From Anoxybacillus tepidamans PS2 (lineage in GTDB: Bacteria; Bacillota; Bacilli; Bacillales; Anoxybacillaceae): 64,000 nt of DNA. Under the pieces are notes generated by a model, which saw nothing but the letters and a program-made list of their open reading frames with translations, was not told the origin of the DNA and did not search any database. Shown here in pieces: positions 50,726 through 59,952 of this stretch (its first letter is position 1; each line of letters starts with the position of its first letter). The DNA is taken from positions 81,540 to 145,539 of the forward strand of contig NZ_JHVN01000009.1 in the NCBI RefSeq assembly GCF_000620165.1, written 5' to 3'. The position numbers and the translations under genes were made by a program.

Positions 50726-50753
50726 GGCATCGCACGGCACGTTGTGTGGTGCC
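50726..50753 (+). promoter_or_regulatory. Leader hairpin before ctpB
   Basis: GGCATCGCAC pairs with GTGTGGTGCC (two wobble pairs) around an eight-base loop, followed by TTTCGTT. It ends 34 bases before the ctpB start. It might be a weak terminator or an attenuator. Confidence 0.45.
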
Positions 50754-50787
50754 TTTCGTTGCATGGTGTAGGTGAGGAGGAGAAAAG

Positions 50788-52236
50788 ATGAATAAAAAGA
50801 CAACAGCGATGCTAATGGCTGTATCCATGTTAGTTGGAGCAGGCGGAACGTATGCCGGGATGCAGATGGCGGACCGAAATGAGGATAACACTCCGCTGAT
50901 TCAGCCAATGCAAACAACAAAAGAAACGACGAAAAGCGAGGAGGAAGAACTCAAGAAAGTCGAGCAGGCGTATGAACTGATCAAAAGCCGGTATGTGCAA
51001 AAAGTGAATGACGAAAAATTGATTGAAGGTGCGATTCAAGGGATGATCAGCACGTTAAATGACCCGTATTCCGTCTATATGGACGAAGAAACAGCGCATC
51101 AATTTAACGAGTCGTTAAACTCATCCTTTGAAGGCATCGGCGCTGAAGTGAGCATGGTTGATGGAAAAGTGACGATCGTGGCTCCATTTAAAAACTCGCC
51201 AGCGGAAAAGGCCGGGCTGAAACCGAACGATCAAATTGTGAAAGTGAATGGTCAAAGTCTAGAAGGGCTTGATTTGTATGAAGCGGTATTAAAAATTCGC
51301 GGGAAAAAAGGAACGACGGTTCAGCTGGATATCCTTCGTCCCGGCGTGAAAGACGTCATTAAAGTGAAAGTTGTTCGCGATGAGATTCCAATTGAGACGG
51401 TGTATGATTCTGTTAAAACGTATAACGGCAAAAAGGTCGGCTATCTAGAAATCACTTCGTTCTCGGAAAATACAGCGCAAGATTTTAAGAAGAAGCTTAC
51501 AAAATTAGAAGATGACAAGATCAATGGACTTGTTATCGATGTGCGCGGCAATCCGGGCGGATATTTGCAGAGCGTCGAGGAGATCTTGAAGCAATTCATC
51601 CCGAAAAGCAAGCCATACGTGCAAATTGAAGAGCGCAACGGCCATAAACAGCAATTTTACTCGGATTTAGCTGCGAAAAAGCCGTATCCGATTGTTGTAT
51701 TGATTGACAAAGGAAGCGCATCGGCTTCGGAAATTTTAGCAGGAGCGATGAAAGAAGCAGGCGGCTATAAGCTCGTCGGGGAGACGTCATTCGGAAAAGG
51801 AACGGTGCAGCAAGCGATTCCGATGGGAGATGGAAGCAACATTAAGCTTACGCTTTATAAATGGCTTACTCCTGAAGGACATTGGATTCATAAAAAAGGA
51901 ATTAAACCGGATGTAGCAGTAAAGCAGCCGGAGTACTTCCATGCGACGCCGATTCATATCAACAAACCGTTAGTATATGATATGAATAACGAGCAAATTA
52001 AAAGCGCACAGCAAATGCTCAAAGGCCTTGGCTTTGACCCAGGACGCGAAGACGGTTATTTTAGCAAGGAAACGACAGCGGCGGTAAAAGCATTCCAAAA
52101 GGCGAACAAGCTGCCGGTTACCGGAAAAATTGATAAGCAGACAGCCGCTGTACTCGAAACGAAAGTGCTTGAGGCGGTTCGCAATGATAACAATGATGAA
52201 CAATTAAAGGCCGCGATGAAAGTGTTGTTCCAGTAA
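50788..52236 (+). CDS. ctpB: S41 carboxy-terminal processing protease, CtpB-like
   Basis: The 482-residue protein has a signal/anchor (AMLMAVSMLVGAGGTYAGM), a PDZ domain (about 105-190, with EGIGAEVSMVDGKVTIVAPF) and the S41 core with Ser312 in GSASASEI and Lys337 in SFGKGTVQ, the expected catalytic pair 25 residues apart. A C-terminal peptidoglycan-binding-1 domain (about 395-455) includes FSKETTAAVKAFQKANKLPV. B. subtilis CtpB is a forespore-made protease that triggers sigma-K activation by cutting SpoIVFA. GTGAGGAGGAG precedes the ATG. Position before racA/minJ/uvrB fits the yvjB locus. Role by homology. Confidence 0.93.
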   Translation: MNKKTTAMLMAVSMLVGAGGTYAGMQMADRNEDNTPLIQPMQTTKETTKSEEEELKKVEQAYELIKSRYVQKVNDEKLIEGAIQGMISTLNDPYSVYMDEETAHQFNESLNSSFEGIGAEVSMVDGKVTIVAPFKNSPAEKAGLKPNDQIVKVNGQSLEGLDLYEAVLKIRGKKGTTVQLDILRPGVKDVIKVKVVRDEIPIETVYDSVKTYNGKKVGYLEITSFSENTAQDFKKKLTKLEDDKINGLVIDVRGNPGGYLQSVEEILKQFIPKSKPYVQIEERNGHKQQFYSDLAAKKPYPIVVLIDKGSASASEILAGAMKEAGGYKLVGETSFGKGTVQQAIPMGDGSNIKLTLYKWLTPEGHWIHKKGIKPDVAVKQPEYFHATPIHINKPLVYDMNNEQIKSAQQMLKGLGFDPGREDGYFSKETTAAVKAFQKANKLPVTGKIDKQTAAVLETKVLEAVRNDNNDEQLKAAMKVLFQ

Positions 52237-52276
52237 GCAAAAAGGGACTGTCTAATAAGTCCCGAAAATAAGTGAC

Positions 52277-52313
52277 GCACGTGGAGAAAAACAACTCGTT
52301 TTTCTCCGCGTGC
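52277..52313 (+). terminator. Hairpin downstream of ctpB
   Basis: GCACGTGGAGAAAAAC pairs with GTTTTTCTCCGCGTGC, a very long stem with loop AACTC, then CCTTTATATTTTT. A smaller GGGACT/AGTCCC stem precedes it. Likely the ctpB transcript end. Confidence 0.8.
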
Positions 52314-52381
52314 CTTTATATTTTTGTCTGAAAGTGGCTGCCGGCTATTTTCAGTGTATGGTGAGCTGACGCTACAAACCG

Positions 52382-52418
52382 AAAAAGGCTCTATCCTATC
52401 ATGGATAGAGCCTTTTTT
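52382..52418. terminator. Bidirectional terminator between ctpB and the gtrA operon
   Basis: AAAAAGGCTCTATCC pairs with GGATAGAGCCTTTTTT around loop TATCAT. Both strands end in T-runs, so it can stop transcription from ctpB and from the convergent minus-strand operon. Confidence 0.94.
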
Positions 52419-52815
52419 ACCGAGCAAACACAATGCGTTTTTGGCCGAAGTAGTTAAGAATCGTATAGAGTGCGGTTCCAAATAAAATCGCTACATCATC
52501 TAAATAGTCGTGAGGTAGGATGGAAACAAGGCCAAGCGCCCAATAGGCTAATTGTTTTCCAAGACGATAAGCAATAAAGTAACATGTCATAATCACGAAG
52601 ATGAAACGCACAGCGCTGTTGGCAATCGGCGCATTGCTGCGAAACGTAAACAGCCGGTTTAAAATGTAGCTGACGATCGCCCCGATCGTATTGCCGATCA
52701 GCGTCGCCCACCAATACGAAAGGTGGGCGAGATGAAGAAGCAAGTACATCGAAGAAAGCCCGACAGCAGTATTCAAGAGTCCGACAAGCAAAAAGCGAAA
52801 GAAAGGGCGATTCAT
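52417..52815 (-). CDS. GtrA family membrane protein
   Basis: GtrA proteins are small four-helix membrane proteins thought to flip lipid-linked sugars made by GtrB-type glycosyltransferases. The 132-residue product has four hydrophobic segments and the family pattern FFRFLLVGLLNTAVGLSSMY, ATLIGNTIGAIVSYILNRLF and FRSNAP. It overlaps the GT2 gene by four bases (ATGA), implying coupled translation and joint action. Acceptor is probably a wall polymer, as in B. subtilis GtcA-CsbB systems; inferred. Confidence 0.9.
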   Translation of the reverse strand: MNRPFFRFLLVGLLNTAVGLSSMYLLLHLAHLSYWWATLIGNTIGAIVSYILNRLFTFRSNAPIANSAVRFIFVIMTCYFIAYRLGKQLAYWALGLVSILPHDYLDDVAILFGTALYTILNYFGQKRIVFAR

Positions 52816-53804
52816 ACATTCACCCGTTCTTTCTGCCGCGTCTTCATCCGCAAGGCATATAAATTTTCTTCAATGGCAAACCGCGGCCGCCGTTTGACTT
52901 CTTGATAAATTTTCCCGATATATTCACCGATGAGCCCGACGCTCATTAGTAAAAGGCCGCCGATGAGCCAAATCGAAATCATAATCGATGTCCAGCCAAG
53001 TTCGGTACGCCCCAGCAATTTCACAATCAATGCGTATGCGCCGGCAATGCTGCTAAGAAAGAATGAGAGAAAGCCGATCAACGTAATAAAGCGAATCGGT
53101 GCGACACTAAATGATGTCATGCCGTCAAAGGCAAATGCGAGCATTTTTTTCAGCGGGTATTTTGACTCCCCGGCAAAGCGTTCCTTTCGGTCGTAGAATA
53201 CTTTTGTAGAACGGAATCCAAGCAGCGGGACGATGCCGCGCAAAAATACATTCGCCTCCCCATATCGGCTCAGTTCATCTAACGCCCGCTTGCTCATTAA
53301 CCGGAAGTCGGCATGGTTATAGACGAGATGAATGCCGATTTTTCTCATAAAACGGTAAAAGCCTTGTGCAGTGGCCCGTTTAAAAAATGTATCTGTTTCG
53401 CGGCTGCGGCGCACGCCATATACAATATCGAACCCTTCCCAATATTTGACGATAAATTCCCGAATGACGCTTACGTCGTCTTGCAAATCAGCATCAATCG
53501 AAATGACGCAATCGGAATATTCTTTTGCCGCCTCTAATCCGGCGAGAAGCGCCCGCTGATGTCCGAAGTTGCGGGATAGTTTGACACCGGTCACAAAGGG
53601 GTTTTTTTCGCTTTCCCCGACGATGAGCTCCCATGTACGGTCTTGGCTTCCATCGTCGACAAACAACAGTTTGCTTTCTGCTGCGATGAGATGTTCAGAC
53701 TGCAAATCTTCTAATACGTTTGTTAACTGTCGCGCTGTTTCTAGAAACACTTCTTCTTCGTTATAGCAAGGAACGACAATCGTTAACACTGGCTTTTTCA
53801 TCAT
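52812..53804 (-). CDS. GtrB/CsbB/YkoT-type polyprenyl-phosphate glycosyltransferase
   Basis: The 330-residue enzyme has the GT2 domain VLTIVVPCYNEEEVFLETAR, LLFVDDGSQDRT, LSRNFGHQRALLAGL and the DxD motif ISIDADLQDD. Two C-terminal membrane helices follow (about 230-300). This family makes undecaprenyl-phosphate sugars at the inner face. It lies 12 nt after the YkoS-like gene and overlaps gtrA, so the three genes form one operon. The set resembles B. subtilis ykoST with an added gtrA. An AGGAGGAAGAG site precedes two adjacent ATGs. Confidence 0.92.
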   Translation of the reverse strand: MMKKPVLTIVVPCYNEEEVFLETARQLTNVLEDLQSEHLIAAESKLLFVDDGSQDRTWELIVGESEKNPFVTGVKLSRNFGHQRALLAGLEAAKEYSDCVISIDADLQDDVSVIREFIVKYWEGFDIVYGVRRSRETDTFFKRATAQGFYRFMRKIGIHLVYNHADFRLMSKRALDELSRYGEANVFLRGIVPLLGFRSTKVFYDRKERFAGESKYPLKKMLAFAFDGMTSFSVAPIRFITLIGFLSFFLSSIAGAYALIVKLLGRTELGWTSIMISIWLIGGLLLMSVGLIGEYIGKIYQEVKRRPRFAIEENLYALRMKTRQKERVNV

Positions 53805-53816
53805 GCTCTTCCTCCT

Positions 53817-55508
53817 TTACTCGACTTCGTATAAATAAATCTTCCAAACAGATTCCGAGTCTGTGAAAGTTTTTAACAGGCGAAGATGATTTTCTTGTGC
53901 GTTCATAATCGGAACGGAGGAAAAGAGGTAGCGTCCTCCCATTTTCTTAAACACGGCTGTATTCAACTGAAGGTGACGAATTTTTTTATGCGATGTTTTA
54001 CGAAAATCATAATGTTTTCCAAGCTCAGCTGAAAAAATATAAACGCGGTTGCCCCAATGATCGAAGTAATCTTTTAATTCAGGGCTTTTATCCAGCTCTT
54101 TTGCGATGATTTTACGAAATTCGTGCTTATAGGATAGCGGGTAAAAGTTGTTATATGTATCAAGCGTATAAAACCCGTTATATTGAGCAATGACCGGATG
54201 CAGTCCGATGCTGGCGACCCGATAAGAGCTTTGCGGCTTCCCAATATACTCTTTAATTTCATGAAATAAATGTTCCGCATAAAATTCTTTAAATGACGGA
54301 GTGCCAGCTATGCGATAGCGAATTTCTTCATTGAACGCCCCAAGCAGCATCGTTTGCAAAATAAGGGCAACCATCGCTAAGTTTCGCCATTTTTTCGTTT
54401 GCCGCCAAAGAATTTGTAGGGCCAAAGCGAAATCCAAATAAATAACAAGCGGACGCAAAAAGTGAAAGCGGGCAAAATTAAACGTATTTAACAGCGCAAA
54501 CTGCTCTTTTAGCGGTTGCCACCCTTTATAAAACCAAAACGCATACCAAGTCGACAGGACAAAATTTAAAACGAACAAGAAAAGAAATCGTTTTTCGACT
54601 GTCCCTTTTTCGCTTTTCATGACAGCAAATATGAAAGCGATAAACAGAATCGGCAAAATCACATATGTATGCAATGTCATTACATGAGTATGGCCAAACA
54701 AATAGTTTTTAAAAACGAGACGGATCGTGTGCCAAAATCCGAGAGTCGAAGAAACAAATTCGTTTCGACTTGTCGGTTCTTCGCCGAACAGCAAAGAAAG
54801 AACAAGACGATATTCAATAGCTAGAAATATCGCGGTCATGAAAGCGATACTGCCAAGGAACGGGACATTCCACCGTTTTTTAGCGGCCAGATCGCGGAGC
54901 CAAAGAAGGGCCATCGCTGTTAAAAAGAAGAAAAACCCGAGCACGAAGCTCGCATAAAACGGAAGAAGGGCGAGAGTCAGCCATTCTTTCCATGACGCCT
55001 TTCCTTCGCGGATGGTTAAAAACGCCCAAAGTGCAAGCGGCATGCCAAGCGTGCTCAGCATTCCCGACGGCCAAAAAGGGGTGAGAGCAAATGTAAGAGC
55101 CACCCCGACGCGAATAAGATAGAACTCTTTCTCCTGTAAAAAATGTCGCTTTAATAGTAAATACATGCCGAGAAAAGCGAATGCGCGCGTAATTGTTTGG
55201 CTCAAAGCATACGCCGTCATCGACGAAAAGAGCGCATGAAGCCAGACGATGCCGCTGAATTCGGTTCCGTAAGCGTTGCGCGGCAGTCCATTGATGACTT
55301 GCGGAATCGTAGCATTAATAGAGCCAAACAATTCGCCGCTTCGTACGAGCACTTTATACCAAGCGATGTTCGAATCTAAGTTATCATGAACGCGAATATG
55401 AGCATTTTCTCCGAGAATGTACAGCGGAGAAAGATAAAGGATTAACAAGAGCACGGCGATCCATATAGAGATTTGTTCCCTTTTTCTGAATGTTAGACTG
55501 TCCTGCAT
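53817..55508 (-). CDS. ykoS: YkoS-like (DUF6044) polytopic membrane protein
   Basis: A 563-residue protein with about eleven membrane segments in the first 400 residues and a soluble C-terminus. The N-terminal first loop (RVHDNLDSNIAWYKVLVRSG) has an acidic pair typical of GT-C glycosyltransferases that use polyprenyl-phosphate sugars outside the membrane. It resembles B. subtilis YkoS, partner of YkoT. With the GT2 and GtrA it suggests a three-step scheme: make lipid-sugar, flip it, transfer it to a wall polymer. ATG 55508 is chosen over 55535 because GGAGCGGAGAG precedes it. Confidence 0.82.
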   Translation of the reverse strand: MQDSLTFRKREQISIWIAVLLLILYLSPLYILGENAHIRVHDNLDSNIAWYKVLVRSGELFGSINATIPQVINGLPRNAYGTEFSGIVWLHALFSSMTAYALSQTITRAFAFLGMYLLLKRHFLQEKEFYLIRVGVALTFALTPFWPSGMLSTLGMPLALWAFLTIREGKASWKEWLTLALLPFYASFVLGFFFFLTAMALLWLRDLAAKKRWNVPFLGSIAFMTAIFLAIEYRLVLSLLFGEEPTSRNEFVSSTLGFWHTIRLVFKNYLFGHTHVMTLHTYVILPILFIAFIFAVMKSEKGTVEKRFLFLFVLNFVLSTWYAFWFYKGWQPLKEQFALLNTFNFARFHFLRPLVIYLDFALALQILWRQTKKWRNLAMVALILQTMLLGAFNEEIRYRIAGTPSFKEFYAEHLFHEIKEYIGKPQSSYRVASIGLHPVIAQYNGFYTLDTYNNFYPLSYKHEFRKIIAKELDKSPELKDYFDHWGNRVYIFSAELGKHYDFRKTSHKKIRHLQLNTAVFKKMGGRYLFSSVPIMNAQENHLRLLKTFTDSESVWKIYLYEVE

Positions 55509-55610
55509 TGCTGCTCTCCGCTCCTTTCTGCTCATATTAGTTTTTCAGAAAGCGGGATTCATTATAAACAAAAATGATTAAAAAAATATAAGAAATCTAT
55601 AAGAAAAGGC

Positions 55611-55646
55611 AAAAACCTCTCGAGTTTTTGGAAAATAATCGAGAGG
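55611..55646 (-). terminator. Terminator after racA
   Basis: Read on the minus strand: CCTCTCGA, loop, TCGAGAGG, then TTTTTGCC. It follows the racA stop by about 11 bases. Confidence 0.85.
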
Positions 55647-55656
55647 CTTCCGTTTT

Positions 55657-56157
55657 TTATGCGAATATACTCATAATTCGACCGATGCCGCGGCGCTTTT
55701 TCCTTTTGGCCGATTCATCTAATTGCCGCTGTCGGTTTGCTTGTTCTAGAAGGTTGACGCGTTCTTCAAGCTTGCGAATATAGGCGTTGAGTTCCTCAAT
55801 TTCTTGGCGGTGTTGCAACAGTTGGAATGAAACGACTTCATCGGCTTTTTGTTCAAGCTGTCGTTCAATGCGTTGAAGGCGTGAGGCAAATTTGTCAAAG
55901 TGCGGTTGAAAATGGGTGGAGAAAAACGTTTCCGGGCGTAGAAGGGCTTTTTCGTTTTCTTCTTCAATTTCCAACTCTTCGAGAGCGGCTCCGTGCTCGA
56001 ACTTGATTTGCTCAAGCAGCGTAAGGGTTTCCGGGTCAAATACGTAATGGCCGGCCTCGTTTTTGTGGCAAGGAATGTTATACTTTTTTACCCAGCGTTG
56101 GACGGTTTTCGGCGACACCCCAAGACGTTTGGCGACATTGCTTGTTTTTAATTCCAT
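55657..56157 (-). CDS. racA: RacA, chromosome anchoring protein for sporulation
   Basis: RacA binds origin-proximal DNA and tethers it to the cell pole through DivIVA when sporulation starts. The 166-residue protein begins with a MerR-type helix-turn-helix (TSNVAKRLGVSPKTVQRWVK, PCHKNEAGHYVFDPETL). An acidic linker, a coiled coil (about 100-150) and a basic membrane-binding-like tail (RKKRRGIGRIMSIFA) follow. Size is slightly below B. subtilis RacA (184). GGGAGGAAG precedes the ATG. It sits next to minJ, another DivIVA-linked gene. Confidence 0.9.
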   Translation of the reverse strand: MELKTSNVAKRLGVSPKTVQRWVKKYNIPCHKNEAGHYVFDPETLTLLEQIKFEHGAALEELEIEEENEKALLRPETFFSTHFQPHFDKFASRLQRIERQLEQKADEVVSFQLLQHRQEIEELNAYIRKLEERVNLLEQANRQRQLDESAKRKKRRGIGRIMSIFA

Positions 56158-56189
56158 CGTTCTTCCTCCCCTGTTTCTTCTTGTTTATA

Positions 56190-56219
56190 TCATTTTTCCA
56201 TCGGATGGCGATTTCCTTT
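56190..56219 (-). promoter_or_regulatory. Possible sigma-H promoter of racA
   Basis: On the minus strand: AAAGGAAAT (full match to the sigma-H -35), 12 bases, then GAAAAATGA, which has AAAT in place of GAAT. It lies about 35 bases before racA. B. subtilis racA is sigma-H-dependent, which supports this otherwise imperfect match. Confidence 0.5.
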
Positions 56220-56399
56220 TCGCTTGACAAAACTAGTGTCGATTCGGCAAAGAAAGTGGGGATGCGAAACGATTCGTCAACTGCTGGAAAAAGATGTTGA
56301 AAAAAATATGTTGACAATCATAGGATTTATGAAAACGATTTGCTAGAATGGAAAGTAGACTGGAAGAAACGTTTTTAAAAACTATAGGGGGTGATCCGT

Positions 56400-57593
56400 T
56401 TGTGGTCTGTATGGGCATTAGAGCTGTTAAAAGGGTTCGGCCGTTTATTTACGCAACCTTTGTTGTATTATGGAATATTGCTTGCGGGTTTTGTCGGATG
56501 GCGTCGGATGAGCAGAGAAAGAAGCCATTTTCATATTCGAGTGTACGATTGGTTCCATGAGAGCGCCTTTTTTTGGCGCAGCGGTCTCGGATTTGGGCTT
56601 CTTTTTTCACTTGTGACCGTTGCAGCAGGCACGGTTGTTCCGTCTGATTTTGTGATGCTGCTATCCTACGTAACTATCGCTGCTAGTTTAACGCTGCAAA
56701 TACGGTTATTATCGCCTGCTTACACTGTTGGCACAGCTATTTTTATTGTGTTGGTGCTAGCAAAATATGAAAAAACAAAACCGTTTTTCTCCGATTATTT
56801 TCCGAATTTGCAAGAAACAAACGTTTCTGCTGTCGTGATGCTGCTTGCCTTGCTTTTATTAACGGAAGCGCTTCTTATTTTGCGGAACGGCGGAATCGGC
56901 ACTTCACCGCAATTAACGAGAAGTAAACGAGGATTGATTGTTGGTGAGCATTGGGTCGAGCGGCTTTGGTTTGTGCCGATGCTGCTTCCGGTTTCTAACG
57001 GAACGGTTCTGTCTTCTTTCTCGTGGTGGCCGCTGTTCCCGGCAGGTGATGGCTCGTACTCGCTAATGTTCGTTCCATTTTTGCTCGGTTTTTCGCAGCG
57101 TATTCAAGGAATGCATCCGCAGCTGTCGATTCGAGCAGCCGGAAGACGAGTCATGGTGCTGGCATTCGCTGTCTTTGCGGGGGCTATGGTAAGCTATTGG
57201 TACGCTCCGTTAGCGATTGTTGTTGCGGCTCTCGCGTTTTTGGCGAGAGAGTGGCTGGCGTTTTGGCAGCACGTGCAAGACCGTTCGCAGCCGCCGTACT
57301 TTGCGCGTCGTGCGCAAGGCCTCGTTATTTTGGGCATTCTTCCGAAATCGAAAGCCGAGAAAATGGCGCTGCAAATTGGTGAAATTATCGTGAAAGTGAA
57401 CGGAATTCCTGTGAAAACGGAAGAGGAGTTTTACGAGGCGCTTCACCGCAACCGCGCATTCTGCAAGCTCGAGGTGCTCGATGAAAATGGGGAAGTTCGT
57501 TTTGTCCAAGGCGCGTTATACGAGGATGAACATCATGAACTAGGATTGTTGTTCGTGCGTGAGAGACAAAAATGGACATCGAAAGCTGTATAG
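56400..57593 (+). CDS. minJ: MinJ, topological determinant of division
   Basis: MinJ bridges DivIVA and MinD to keep division off the poles and also supports swarming. The 397-residue protein has about eight membrane segments (1-300) and a C-terminal PDZ domain (about 305-385, with LGILPKSKAEKMALQIGEII, VKVNGIPVKTEEEF). TTG 56400 is chosen over GTG 56391 because AGGGGGTG is then 8 nt away and the start aligns with B. subtilis MinJ. It is divergent from racA. Confidence 0.9.
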   Translation: MWSVWALELLKGFGRLFTQPLLYYGILLAGFVGWRRMSRERSHFHIRVYDWFHESAFFWRSGLGFGLLFSLVTVAAGTVVPSDFVMLLSYVTIAASLTLQIRLLSPAYTVGTAIFIVLVLAKYEKTKPFFSDYFPNLQETNVSAVVMLLALLLLTEALLILRNGGIGTSPQLTRSKRGLIVGEHWVERLWFVPMLLPVSNGTVLSSFSWWPLFPAGDGSYSLMFVPFLLGFSQRIQGMHPQLSIRAAGRRVMVLAFAVFAGAMVSYWYAPLAIVVAALAFLAREWLAFWQHVQDRSQPPYFARRAQGLVILGILPKSKAEKMALQIGEIIVKVNGIPVKTEEEFYEALHRNRAFCKLEVLDENGEVRFVQGALYEDEHHELGLLFVRERQKWTSKAV

Positions 57594-57608
57594 TAAGGGG
57601 TTTTGTGT

Positions 57609-57830
57609 ATGTGGTTTATCATTGCGTTAATTGTGCCGTTTTTATTAGTGGTGTTATTTACTAGAGTTACTTACAACTATTATGTCGGAACGCTACTGAC
57701 CGTTGCTTTACTGGTGGCATCGTATGTCAAAGGATATACGAATGAACTGCATGAAGTATTGGCAGACATCGTATCTACAACAGCCGGGTTTTTATATGCA
57801 CAAAAAATGGTAAAAAAATTTAAGAAGTAA
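57609..57830 (+). CDS. csbA: CsbA family small membrane protein
   Basis: A 73-residue protein with two to three membrane segments (MWFIIALIVPFLLVVLFTRV, YYVGTLLTVALLVASYVKGY) and a basic C-terminus KMVKKFKK. CsbA is sigma-B-controlled in B. subtilis and lies just before uvrB; its function is unknown. ATG 57609 follows AAGGGG at 8 nt. It lies 15 nt after minJ and is closed by a strong terminator, so uvrB is independently transcribed. Confidence 0.9.
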   Translation: MWFIIALIVPFLLVVLFTRVTYNYYVGTLLTVALLVASYVKGYTNELHEVLADIVSTTAGFLYAQKMVKKFKK

Positions 57831-57863
57831 AAAACGCTTTCCTTTTGGAAGGCGTTTTTTTTT
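57831..57863 (+). terminator. Terminator after csbA
   Basis: AAAACGCTTTCC pairs with GGAAGGCGTTTT (one mismatch/wobble), loop TTTT, then a run of T. It overlaps the end of csbA by no bases and isolates uvrB. Confidence 0.92.
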
Positions 57864-57874
57864 GGAAAAAATAA

Positions 57875-57888
57875 CGAATATAAGTTCG
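57875..57888 (+). promoter_or_regulatory. LexA (DinR) operator of uvrB
   Basis: CGAATATAAGTTCG matches the Bacillus LexA box CGAACRNRYGTTCG at 11 of 13 fixed positions. It lies 74 bases before the uvrB start and about 30 before a TACAAT -10 element (57920-57925). This is the expected place for SOS control of uvrBA. Confidence 0.8.
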
Positions 57889-57961
57889 CGTTTTTTGTGC
57901 ATCTTTCTTTTTCATATGGTACAATAAGCATTAGGATGAACGCGAGAGGAGGCGCAATGAA

Positions 57962-59941
<1,980 letters not shown>

Positions 59942-59952
59942 CGAAAAAGCTT

